Source of the DNA: Trebonia sp036276115
GTDB lineage: Bacteria; Actinomycetota; Actinomycetes; Streptosporangiales; Streptosporangiaceae
Assembly (NCBI GenBank): GCA_036276115.1
Contig: DATBEM010000025.1
Span: forward strand, 1-64,000
Length of the DNA stretch: 64,000 nucleotides
Direction of reading: 5' to 3'
The notes under the pieces were generated by a model. The model ran no database searches and was not told the origin of the DNA. It saw nothing but the letters and a program-made list of their open reading frames with translations. Every line of letters starts with the position of its first letter. Positions within the stretch are counted from its first letter, which is position 1. Shown in pieces: positions 48,914 through 57,096 of the stretch. The position numbers and the translations under genes were made by a program.

Positions 48914-50221
48914 CTACAAGCTGGTGTCCTCCAGCATGTCGGTCACGAGCGCGGCGATCGCGGAGCGCTCGGAACGGGTCAGGGTGACGTGCGCGAACAG
49001 CGGGTGGCCCTTGAGCTTCTCGATGACCGCGACCACGCCGTCGTGCCGTCCGACCCGCAGGTTGTCGCGCTGGGCGATGTCGTGGGTCAGCACGACCCGC
49101 GAGCCGGTGCCGATCCGCGACAGCACGGTCAGCAGCACCCCGCGCTCCAGCGACTGCGCCTCGTCCACGATGACGAAGGCGTCGTGCAGGCTCCGGCCCC
49201 GGATGTGGGTCAGCGGCAGCACCTCGAGCATGTCGCGGGCGATGAGCTCGTCAATCACGTCCTGCGTTGTCACCGCGCCGAGGGTGTCGTAGACGGCCTG
49301 CGCCCACGGGTTCATCTTCTCGGCCTCGCTGCCCGGCAGGTAGCCGAGCTCCTGGCCGCCGACCGCGTACAGCGGCCGGAAGACGATCACCTTGCGGTGC
49401 TGGCGGCGCTCCATGACCGCCTCCAGCCCAGCGCAGAGCGCGAGGGCGGACTTGCCGGTGCCGGCCCGGCCGCCCATGCTGACGATCCCGACCTCGGCGT
49501 CCAGCAGCAGGTCGAGGGCGACCCGCTGCTCGGCCGAGCGGCCGTGCAGCCCGAACGCCTCCCGGTCGCCCCGGACGAGCTGGATCTGCTTGTCGGGCCG
49601 CACGCGGCCAAGGGCACTGGCGCTGCCGGTGGACAGCACCAGGCCGGTGTGGCAGGGGAAATCGCGGGCGGCCGCCAGGTCGAGCACACCGTTCTCGTAC
49701 AGGTCCTCAATGTCGCGGCTGGCGACGGCGAGCTCCGCCATGCCAGTCCACCCCGAGTCAGCCGGCAGCTCCGCGCGGTACTCCTGCGCCTCCAGGCCGA
49801 TCGCGGCGGCCTTGACCCGCAGCGGCACGTCCTTGCTGACCAGGACCACGTCGTGGCCCTCGTTAGCGAGGCTGCGGGCTACGGAGAGGATGCGGGTGTC
49901 GTTGTCCCCGAGCCGGAATCCGGCCGGGAGCACCTGCGCGTCGATGTGGTTGAGCTCGACCCGGAGCGTCCCGCCAACCGGGCCGACCGGGAGCTCGGTG
50001 TCCAGCCGCCCGTACTCCACTCGCAAGTCATCGAGGTGGCGCAGGGCCTGCCGGGCGAAGAACCCGAGCTCGGGGTGGTCACGCTTGGCTTCCAGCTCAG
50101 TGATGACGATGACGGGGATGACCACGTGATGCTCATCGAATCGCGTGATCGCCGCCGGGTCAGAGAGCAGGACGCTCGTGTCGAGGACGTAAGTACGCCG
50201 GTGGAACTCAGAGTTGGCCAC
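48914..50221 (-). CDS. phoH2: PIN-PhoH fusion ATPase/RNase (PhoH2-like)
   Basis: A 435-residue protein from a GTG at 50221, chosen for the AGGGGAG RBS. The N-terminal PIN domain begins YVLDTSVLLSDP with the first metal Asp14, and has further acidic residues in ITELEAKRD and DNDTRILSVA. The C-terminal PhoH ATPase has Walker A GRAGTGKSALAL and Walker B FVIVDEAQSL, plus GSRVVLTHDIAQRDN. Mycobacterial PhoH2 is a sequence-specific RNA helicase and RNase. No antitoxin-like small gene precedes it. Confidence 0.92.
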   Translation of the reverse strand: MANSEFHRRTYVLDTSVLLSDPAAITRFDEHHVVIPVIVITELEAKRDHPELGFFARQALRHLDDLRVEYGRLDTELPVGPVGGTLRVELNHIDAQVLPAGFRLGDNDTRILSVARSLANEGHDVVLVSKDVPLRVKAAAIGLEAQEYRAELPADSGWTGMAELAVASRDIEDLYENGVLDLAAARDFPCHTGLVLSTGSASALGRVRPDKQIQLVRGDREAFGLHGRSAEQRVALDLLLDAEVGIVSMGGRAGTGKSALALCAGLEAVMERRQHRKVIVFRPLYAVGGQELGYLPGSEAEKMNPWAQAVYDTLGAVTTQDVIDELIARDMLEVLPLTHIRGRSLHDAFVIVDEAQSLERGVLLTVLSRIGTGSRVVLTHDIAQRDNLRVGRHDGVVAVIEKLKGHPLFAHVTLTRSERSAIAALVTDMLEDTSL

Positions 50222-50682
50222 GCAAACTCCCCTGGGCGCTGGCCAAGGCCGAGCGCCGCGGACAGGGACCCGTTGCCTCCGGTCCACCGGAAACATACGA
50301 GTCCAGACGGACCGGGGCCGCCCCCGAAACGAGGGCCACGCCGGCCCTCTCGTGACGCGAACGCGTACAGGGGGCCTCCCGTGGGGACGGCCATGAAGCC
50401 GCCCGCCACTTCTGAAGGTACCCGTGATCCTGGCGTTATTAAAGCCTTTAATCCTGTGACTTTTGCCTGGCTATGCGGCAAAGCGGTGGTTACGTTCGCC
50501 TTAGAACCGAAGCGCCCATCCCGCCGGGCACGGGCCAGCCCCGGGTCTAGTCGCGCCCGACCAGGCCCGTTGGGATTACTACTTGACTTACTACCAATTC
50601 GCGCTAGAGTTCTAAGTGGATAGCTCGTGGCGATGGCGGTCAATCAGGTGATCGCCACCCCGGCGCCGACGGGAGGTGCGCG
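50222..50682. other. 460-bp intergenic region, no gene seen
   Basis: No supported gene lies between the PhoH and HNH genes. It is less GC-rich than its surroundings. It holds a small inverted repeat, ATTAAA-GCC-TTTAAT (50438-50452), and near its right end a sigma-70-like promoter. The long region probably contains divergent promoters for both neighbours. Confidence 0.6.
50583..50610 (+). promoter_or_regulatory. Sigma-70-like promoter for the HNH gene
   Basis: -35 TTGACT (50583-50588), 16-bp spacer, -10 TAGAGT (50605-50610). Transcription would start near 50617, about 65 bp before the ATG at 50683, which has GGGAGG upstream. Confidence 0.6.
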
Positions 50683-52659
50683 ATGGGCGGCTTCGTCACG
50701 GGGGACGACCCCGCCGGGCAGGCAACTCGGGCGCCGTCGCCTACCGCGGACGGCAGCTTCGCGCAGGGCGGCCCGAGCGATACCGCGCGCCCTGGTCCAT
50801 GGCAGGTGCTGGTTCTCAGCCATGCGTCGGGTCCTCATGGCCGGTGCGCGGGAATGGCCGACGATGAGGTGTTCGGCGTGCTGGGCCGTTGGGGGGCGGC
50901 GGAGTGCTGGGTAGCGGCCCGGAAGCTGGCGGTGGCCCGCGAACTGATCCGGCGCCGGCCCAGCGAGGAGAATCCCGGCGAGGCCACGCACTCCGGCTTG
51001 CCCTGGGAATGGGACGACCGGCTGGCCTACGAGGTGGCCTTGCACCTGCGGATGTCGATCCCGGCGGCACGGAAGCTGTTGCAGGCGGCGTGGGCGCTGG
51101 AGGCACGCCTGCCCCGGATCGGGCAGGCCCTGGACGAAGGTCGCGTCGACCTGGGACGGGCGCGGATGCTCGTCCAGGAGACCGACGTCCTCAGTGCGCC
51201 GGAGGAACTGCGGAGGGCCGAGGAACTGATCCTGGCCGGGCTGGACCGCTGCCAGACCTGGACCGACCTGCTCCGGCTGGCTCAGCGCGCCGTGGTCACG
51301 GTCGATCCCGCGGGCGCGGCTAAGCGCCGGCAGAAGGAGGAGCGCGAGAACGCCCGGGTCTCGTTCTGGCGCGAGGCCGCCGGGACCTGCGCCCTGCTCG
51401 GCTCCGGCCTGCCCACCGACGAGGCCCTGCAAGCCCACGCCCACGTGGACCGGCGCGCCCAGCAGTACCGCGCCGCCGGCATCAAGCGCCCGATCGGCAT
51501 CCTCCGCGTGGCCGCCTACCTCGACCTGCTCAACCTCGCCCCCGCCGCCGACCGCATCGCCCGCTTCCAAGCCGAAGACGCCACCGCCGGGGCGGCCCAG
51601 GCCGGCGACCGGGCCGGGAGAGCCGGGACGCCCCGCGACGCCCGGGACCCCGAGCATCCCGCAGCTACCCGGAATCCCGAGCCCGCCGCTCCCACCACGC
51701 CGAGCGCCGACGCCAGCGCGGGTGCCCAGGCCAGTGCGAGCACGGAGGCCAATGCTGGCGCCCAGGCCGCTGCTGGCGCCCAGGCCAATGCTGGCGCCCA
51801 GGCCAGCGGCGGCACGGAGGCCAATGCTGGCGCGGGCACGGAGGCCAGTACGGGCACGGAGGCCGGTGCCCGCGCGGAGGCCGGTGCGGGCAGCGGTCGC
51901 GGGACGGACGGATCCGGGCCTCCCGTCGCGGCGGAGGTCAACCTCGTGCTCAGGCACCTCGACATCCCGTTCCTCACCGCCGCCGGGCATGCCCAGCGAG
52001 CAGGGGAGGCCCGCAGCCTCGGCGTCCTGGACCCCGTGCTCGCCCGCCGGATCGCCGAGGCAGCCGCCCGGCACCCCGATAGCAAGTTCTGCCTGACCAT
52101 AGTCGACGAAAACGGCTGCGCCATTGGCCACGGCTGCTGCCGGCCTCGCCGGGCGCGGGGCGCGCGAAGTTCCCGGGAACGCCGCGAGGGGCAGTTCGAC
52201 GGCCCGCCGCCACCTCCCGCGCAAGGGTTTGCCCTCGCCCGGGCCGACGGGACCGGGCCACCGGGGGGCTTCGGCTCATGGCTGCTTACCCTGCCCGGCC
52301 AGGGCCGGGACTACGTCGTTGACTTGCACCCGGTCCCGACCGGGGAGTGCGGCCACCAGTATGAGTCCGCCGGCCACGACCCGGGCGATCGCCTCCGGCA
52401 CCTAGTCAACGTCCGCGATGGCAAGTGCGGCTTCCCGGCTTGCTCCCGCCATGCCAGGGAGACCGACTTCGAGCACGCGCGGCCATACGACCAGGGCGGC
52501 CGGACCTGCGGCTGCAACTGCTGGTCCTGCAGCCGCTCCTGCCACCGGGTCAAGCAGTCCCGCGGATGGAAGGTAGAGGAGGTCAAGCCCGGACACCACC
52601 AGTGGACGACGCCTTCCGGCCGCACCTACACCCAAGGCCCCTGGCGCTATCCCGTGTGA
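50683..52659 (+). CDS. DUF222/13E12 HNH endonuclease-like protein
   Basis: A 658-residue protein. The DUF222 helical domain (about 80-300) has RLAYEVALHLRMSIPAARKLL, RLPRIGQALDEGRVDLGRARMLVQET and HAHVDRRAQQYRAAGI. Residues about 340-405 are an Ala/Gly/Thr/Glu repeat region (GAQANA units). The C-terminal HNH domain (about 575-640) has VRDGKCGFPACSRHARETDFEHARPYDQGGRTCGCNCWSCSRSCHRVKQ, with both Cys pairs and the His of EHARP. Extra cysteines are unusual. DUF222/HNH proteins are numerous in actinobacteria and their role is unclear. Confidence 0.9.
   Translation: MGGFVTGDDPAGQATRAPSPTADGSFAQGGPSDTARPGPWQVLVLSHASGPHGRCAGMADDEVFGVLGRWGAAECWVAARKLAVARELIRRRPSEENPGEATHSGLPWEWDDRLAYEVALHLRMSIPAARKLLQAAWALEARLPRIGQALDEGRVDLGRARMLVQETDVLSAPEELRRAEELILAGLDRCQTWTDLLRLAQRAVVTVDPAGAAKRRQKEERENARVSFWREAAGTCALLGSGLPTDEALQAHAHVDRRAQQYRAAGIKRPIGILRVAAYLDLLNLAPAADRIARFQAEDATAGAAQAGDRAGRAGTPRDARDPEHPAATRNPEPAAPTTPSADASAGAQASASTEANAGAQAAAGAQANAGAQASGGTEANAGAGTEASTGTEAGARAEAGAGSGRGTDGSGPPVAAEVNLVLRHLDIPFLTAAGHAQRAGEARSLGVLDPVLARRIAEAAARHPDSKFCLTIVDENGCAIGHGCCRPRRARGARSSRERREGQFDGPPPPPAQGFALARADGTGPPGGFGSWLLTLPGQGRDYVVDLHPVPTGECGHQYESAGHDPGDRLRHLVNVRDGKCGFPACSRHARETDFEHARPYDQGGRTCGCNCWSCSRSCHRVKQSRGWKVEEVKPGHHQWTTPSGRTYTQGPWRYPV
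51715..51895. repeat. Degenerate 18-bp repeats coding for Ala/Gly-rich units
   Basis: About ten imperfect 18-bp units such as GCCCAGGCCAATGCTGGC, translated as GAQANA, TEANAG and similar, inside the DUF222/HNH gene. They keep the frame and form a linker between the DUF222 and HNH domains. Confidence 0.85.
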
Positions 52660-52662
52660 AAC

Positions 52663-53424
52663 CTAGCCGCCGAAGCGGCGGTTGCGCTCGGCGTAGGCCC
52701 GTAGCGCCCGCAGGAAGTCGACCTTGCGGAAGGCGGGCCAGTAGGCGTCGCAGAAGTAGAACTCCGAGTGGGTCGACTGCCACAGCAGGAAGCCACCCAG
52801 GCGCTGCTCGCCGCTGGTGCGGATGACGAGGTCGGGATCGGGCTGGCCGGCCGTGTAGAGGTGCTCGGCGATGTGCTCCACGTCGAGGATCTCGGCCAGT
52901 TCCTCGATCGTGGTGCCCTTGCTGGCGTACTCGTAGAGCATCGAGCGGACCGCGTCGGCGATCTCGCGGCGCCCCCCGTAGCAGACGGCGACGTTGACGA
53001 GCAGGCCCGGGTTGTCGGCCGTGTCCTCAGCCGCCTGCTTGAGCGTCCGGGCCATGTCGTCGGGCAGCAGGTCGAGGGCCCCCATGGGCTTCACGTGCCA
53101 GCCCTCGTCGACCAGGCCGGTCACGGTGTTCTCGATGATCTTCAGCAGCGGCCCGAGCTCCTCGGCCGGCCGGTTCAGGTTGTCGGTGGACAGCAGCCAC
53201 AAGGTGACGACCTCGACCCCGGTCTCCCGGCACCACTGCAGGAGCTCGAAGATCTTGTCGGCCCCCTTGCGGTGGCCCGTGCTGACGTCGCTCAGCCCGG
53301 CCATGCGCGCCCAGCGGCGGTTGCCGTCGCACATGACGCCTACGTGCTTGGGGATCCCCTTGCCGTGGAGCGAGGCTTCAAGCCTGCGCTCGTAGATCCG
53401 GTATGCCGGGCCGCGCAGATCCAT
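52663..53424 (-). CDS. uppS: Cis-isoprenyl diphosphate synthase
   Basis: A 253-residue UPP synthase-family enzyme. VMCDGNRRWARMAG contains catalytic Asp33 with the pyrophosphate-binding GNRRWA. VVTLWLLSTDNLNRP follows, then the C-terminal signature DLVIRTSGEQRLGGFLLWQSTHSEFYF. The N-terminus MDLRGPAYRIYERRL is that of the mycobacterial Rv1086-type short-chain (Z-farnesyl or decaprenyl) group, which also lies near phoH2. It makes a polyprenyl phosphate precursor for wall glycan lipid carriers. Chain length cannot be told here. Confidence 0.94.
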   Translation of the reverse strand: MDLRGPAYRIYERRLEASLHGKGIPKHVGVMCDGNRRWARMAGLSDVSTGHRKGADKIFELLQWCRETGVEVVTLWLLSTDNLNRPAEELGPLLKIIENTVTGLVDEGWHVKPMGALDLLPDDMARTLKQAAEDTADNPGLLVNVAVCYGGRREIADAVRSMLYEYASKGTTIEELAEILDVEHIAEHLYTAGQPDPDLVIRTSGEQRLGGFLLWQSTHSEFYFCDAYWPAFRKVDFLRALRAYAERNRRFGG

Positions 53425-53525
53425 GAGTCGACCTTCCCCGCCTGCGGGCGACAGCGTCCGCCAACTTGATCATCCCTAGTCACGGTATCCGACCGGCACT
53501 GAGGCGGGGGTGAACTCAGAGAACG

Positions 53526-54068
53526 CTAAGAATCCGTGACCTCCTGGTCATCCGGGGTTTGCCCGGCGGATCCGGCACCCGGCCCCTGGGCGCGGACCTC
53601 CTCGACGTGCCGCAGCGCGGACCGCAGCTCGCTCAGCCAGGCATCGGCGTGCTGGCCAGTGAGCCGCACGCACCACGCGAGGGCGTCGGACCGGCTGCGG
53701 GCGACCCCGGCGTCCACGAGGGTGTCCAGGACGCGCCGCTCGGCCTGCCGCAGCCGGGTCATGACCGGGACCGACAGCGTAGTGAAGGTCTCGCTGGTGT
53801 CGCCGCACCGGACGCCCCAGGCGACCTTGCGGCGGAACCGGTGCTCGGCCTCGCGGGCGATCTCGATCCGCCGCTCGCGGGTGTCCTCGCGAAACCGCTT
53901 GATCCGCCCGGCGGTAAAGCCCTCGTCGGCCCCGTCACCGTCGCTGGCCGACAGGGTCCCGATGACGGTGATCTCCTCGCGGTCCACGACGACCTCGGCC
54001 GGCCCGGTGAACCACTCGCCGGGCAGCCGCCCGGCGAACCATCCGCTTACCTGCTCCTGTGTGCTCAT
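53526..54068 (-). CDS. Hypothetical protein with start-site palindrome
   Basis: A 180-residue soluble protein from the ATG at 54068: MSTQEQVSGWFAGRLPGEWFTGPAEVVVDREEITVIGTL. An Arg/Glu-rich helical middle (RFREDTRERRIEIAREAEHRF) and a C-terminal helix set ending VRAQGPG follow. The stretch SRSDALAWCVRLTG resembles a small helix-turn-helix or dimerisation segment. No RBS precedes the ATG; the 16-bp palindrome TGTAAT-N4-ATTACA begins at the ATG's first base and extends upstream. I do not recognise the family with certainty. Confidence 0.65.
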   Translation of the reverse strand: MSTQEQVSGWFAGRLPGEWFTGPAEVVVDREEITVIGTLSASDGDGADEGFTAGRIKRFREDTRERRIEIAREAEHRFRRKVAWGVRCGDTSETFTTLSVPVMTRLRQAERRVLDTLVDAGVARSRSDALAWCVRLTGQHADAWLSELRSALRHVEEVRAQGPGAGSAGQTPDDQEVTDS

Positions 54069-54083
54069 GTAATTATGATTACA
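54068..54083. promoter_or_regulatory. Palindrome at the hypothetical gene start
   Basis: TGTAAT-TATG-ATTACA on the plus strand, perfect 6-bp arms. It overlaps the first base of the start codon. AT-rich in a GC-rich region; a repressor bound here would block initiation, and the lack of an RBS suggests a leaderless or tightly regulated start. Confidence 0.6.
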
Positions 54084-54143
54084 CTGCAAGAAGTATTCGG
54101 TCAAGCCGGGGCGAGGGAACGCTCCCTCGCCCCGGCTCGCGGG

Positions 54144-56915
54144 CTACTGGACCGCCACCGCCAGCAGGTCGTACGGGTCGGTCGCCGGGCTCGTGTCGCT
54201 GACCGGTACCGAGGTCCCGGCCGCGGGGGTGGCGGCCCGCAGCGACTGCACCCAGACGGTGCGCCCGCCCGGCGCGTTGAGCTGCGCGAGGATGCCCTGG
54301 CCGCTGCCGGCGGCGTGGGCGGCGTACCGCTTCCAGTCGGCGCCGACGGCGAACACCCAGGAGTTGGCGGCCGGCGTCGTCAGCGCCACGTGGGGTGCCC
54401 CGGTCCCGGCGGCGAACGCCTCGGGCCCGATGCCGGACGCGTTCTGGTAGGACAGCAGCGTCAGCGTCTCGTCGTAGCCCTTGACGGCACCGGTAACCGT
54501 GATCGCGGCGTTGGACAGCGGCCCGGCCGGGATCGCGGCCCAGATCTCGGTGTCGCTGCCGGCCGGGTCCTGGCGGCTGATCAGGTACCAGGTCAGCCCG
54601 CCGCCGCTGACGGTGGCGGACTGGCGGCCGGCGGCGGGCCCGTTCCCGGCCACGAACGCGACTAGCAGGTCGCCCGCCACCGGGGTGGTGACGTGCGCGG
54701 TGGCGGCGGTGGCGCTCCAGGCGGTGGTGATGGAGGCGATGGACGGGGCAGTGCCGGGCGTGCCCGCGGGCTTGCGGACCGTCAGCACCTCGCCCCCGCA
54801 GGCGCTGGTGGACCCGAGGTTGGCCGAGTTGCCGCTGTAGCTGGCCCGCCAGTAGTAGGTTCCGGCCGCCAGCGTCTCGGCGGAGGAGCTGGCAGGCTTG
54901 CCCTTCGTCACGGTGCCGGTCCCGGCGGTGGCGACGAGCCTGGTGCAGGCGGCGTCGGAGTACACCCGGTAGGTGACCGTGCCGGTCGCGGTGGCGGCGT
55001 TCTTCCCGGTCAAGGTGGCGGTGTCAACGGCCGGCTGCCCGGCCGGGAGGCTGATCCTCGCGCCCGTCTGGGCGTCGCCGGCCAGCGCGGTAGTGATGGC
55101 GGTGCCGGGCGGGGCCGGGGTCACGGTCTCGACCTCCCCGGCGGCGCCGCAGGTGCTGGCGGACGCCTTGTCCCGCGCGTCGCCGGAGTAGGCGGCCTTC
55201 CAGTAGTAGGTGCCAGCGGGCAGCGCGACGGCCGCGGAGCGGGGCGCCGCCCCGCCCGCCACGGTGACCGCGCCGGCCGCCTTGGCGACGGTGGTGCACG
55301 CCGCGTTGGAGTACGCCGTGTATGTCACGGTCCCGGTCGCGGTAGCCGCGTTGGCGCCCGCCAGGGTCGCGCCGTCGGTCACGGCGGTGCCCGCCACGAC
55401 GCTGATCTTCGCCCCGGCCTTGCCGCCCCCGGACAGCGAGGTCGCGACCGTCGTGGCCGCCGCCGCCGATGCCCAGCTGACCGTCGCGGTGTTCGACTTC
55501 TCCGGGGCGCCGTTCGCGTCGGTGAAGCTCACCTGGACCACGTCCTGGCCAGCTGCCTTCCCGCTGTAGGTGAAGCTGGCGCTGCCCGCGGCGTCAGTCG
55601 TCGCGTCGCCGGCCGTCCCGGCGTCCGGCCCGGACAAGACCGTGAACGTGACCGCCTTGCTGGCGACGGGATTGCCGTCGTCGTCCTGGACCCTGGTCGT
55701 CAGGGTGTACGGCGCGCCCACCGGGCTGGTGCCAGTCGCCGGGCTCAGGGTGGCTCCCTGGCCGACCACCGCGATCGCGGAGTCGAGCTCGAACCCGGTG
55801 AAGAAGATGTTGTCGTCCTGGGACGGGTTGTCGGTGCTCACCGTGATCGAGGTATCGCCGTTGTGCACGAACGGCAGCAGGTCATACAGCTCGTCGTCGC
55901 ACCGCGGCGGGCCGGCCTCGCAGTCCGCGTCGCCGCCGGCCGGGTCGGGCGGGTTGGCCGGGCTGTCGCCGACGCCGCCCACGGTGATGAGCTCGCCATT
56001 GCCGCAGGCAGTGAAGTCCGGGGGCGTGTCGTACTTGCAGATCGAGTCGTCGTTGCCGCCGGCGGACGACGTGAGCCTGGTCCCGTCGACGCTGATGTCG
56101 CTGTCCTGGGGTACCTCCTGACCCTGGTAGCTCCAGGAGTCGCCGATGCTCATCGTCAGGGCCAGGTTCTTGTTGGCGAGGTTGAGCGGCTGGGCCAGCC
56201 CGATCGAGTAGTTGTCACCGGTCGCCTTGAGCGCGCCGAACTCCAAGCTGACGGTGTTGTCGGTCGGCAGGGCCGGGTCCTGCATGATGACGGCCAGGAT
56301 CTCGCCGTCGATGTTGTCGGCCTCGTCGGTGGTGTTCGGCTCGGTGACGGTGAATGAGACGTTCCCGGCCGGGGCGGTGTCCACCACCGGCCTGACGATG
56401 GACGTGACATCGGTCCAGACGCTGTTGACCGGGCCGTCAGTGCCCGCCAGGTCGTTGAAGACGCTGTTCGCGGCCGGGAACGACAGCGGTTTCCCGTCCA
56501 GGGCGACATCGCCGTTCGCCACCGTGTAGCCCGGGACGCCGGCGGCTAGCAGGTACGCGGCCTGCACGGTGACCCCGGCGTCGCGCTTTTGCGCCAGGAC
56601 CGGGCCGCCGGCGGTGTCCGCGGGGCCGATGCCGATGCCGTCCTCGGACATGTAGACCTTGCCCGCCGCCGTCGCGAACGGCGCCAGGCCACCGGCGTCT
56701 GCCTGGGCGGCCGGGCGGGCGGAGTGCGCCCGGGCGGCCGCGGGAGCGGTCCCGGTAGTGCCCGGCACCACGCGCGACGTGGTCGCCGCGCTGGCCCCCG
56801 GGCCGGCCGCGAAGCTGGCCCCGAGCACCACTGCGCCGGCCGCCAGCCCGGCCAGGACCTGGCGCCGCCGGCCCGCGATCCGCGCTGGCGGGGGCGCGTG
56901 CTTGCCTCTGCTCAT
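54144..56915 (-). CDS. Large secreted surface protein with Ig-like repeats
   Basis: A 923-residue exported protein from the ATG at 56915 (GAGGGG upstream). The N-terminus has RRR and a hydrophobic signal ending ASAAT. Residues about 80-390 form an extracellular domain with DSAIAVVGQG and FFTGFELDSA features. A Big_1-like Ig domain (about 395-485; GAPYTLTTRVQDDDGNPVASKAVTFTVL) follows, and then two homologous repeats of about 100 residues (TVTYTAYSNAACTTV... and TVTYRVYSDAACTRLV...). The C-terminal domain has LLVAFVAGNGPAA and ILAQLNAPGG. No LPXTG is seen. Probably a surface or matrix protein. Confidence 0.82.
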   Translation of the reverse strand: MSRGKHAPPPARIAGRRRQVLAGLAAGAVVLGASFAAGPGASAATTSRVVPGTTGTAPAAARAHSARPAAQADAGGLAPFATAAGKVYMSEDGIGIGPADTAGGPVLAQKRDAGVTVQAAYLLAAGVPGYTVANGDVALDGKPLSFPAANSVFNDLAGTDGPVNSVWTDVTSIVRPVVDTAPAGNVSFTVTEPNTTDEADNIDGEILAVIMQDPALPTDNTVSLEFGALKATGDNYSIGLAQPLNLANKNLALTMSIGDSWSYQGQEVPQDSDISVDGTRLTSSAGGNDDSICKYDTPPDFTACGNGELITVGGVGDSPANPPDPAGGDADCEAGPPRCDDELYDLLPFVHNGDTSITVSTDNPSQDDNIFFTGFELDSAIAVVGQGATLSPATGTSPVGAPYTLTTRVQDDDGNPVASKAVTFTVLSGPDAGTAGDATTDAAGSASFTYSGKAAGQDVVQVSFTDANGAPEKSNTATVSWASAAAATTVATSLSGGGKAGAKISVVAGTAVTDGATLAGANAATATGTVTYTAYSNAACTTVAKAAGAVTVAGGAAPRSAAVALPAGTYYWKAAYSGDARDKASASTCGAAGEVETVTPAPPGTAITTALAGDAQTGARISLPAGQPAVDTATLTGKNAATATGTVTYRVYSDAACTRLVATAGTGTVTKGKPASSSAETLAAGTYYWRASYSGNSANLGSTSACGGEVLTVRKPAGTPGTAPSIASITTAWSATAATAHVTTPVAGDLLVAFVAGNGPAAGRQSATVSGGGLTWYLISRQDPAGSDTEIWAAIPAGPLSNAAITVTGAVKGYDETLTLLSYQNASGIGPEAFAAGTGAPHVALTTPAANSWVFAVGADWKRYAAHAAGSGQGILAQLNAPGGRTVWVQSLRAATPAAGTSVPVSDTSPATDPYDLLAVAVQ

Positions 56916-57071
56916 GGCCTGTCCCCTCATTCCCCGGCCTCCTGGCCGCCCCCGGGCCGTAGTCAGGTCAGCGCCCCGGCCCGCGCGGCCACGTGGCCGC
57001 CGCTAACGGGATGACGCGCGACGACGGGCGCTGGTTCACGGGACAGGCCGCGATTTCACCAGAAATGCACC

Positions 57072-57094
57072 ACCCGGCGGTGCCACCGCCGGGT
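57072..57094 (-). terminator. Hairpin directly after the NlpC/P60 gene
   Basis: ACCCGGCGGT (57072-57081), GCC loop, ACCGCCGGGT (57085-57094): 10-bp perfect stem starting 2 bp beyond the stop codon on the minus strand, followed by TGCATTTCTGG. Confidence 0.8.
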
Positions 57095-57096
57095 AA

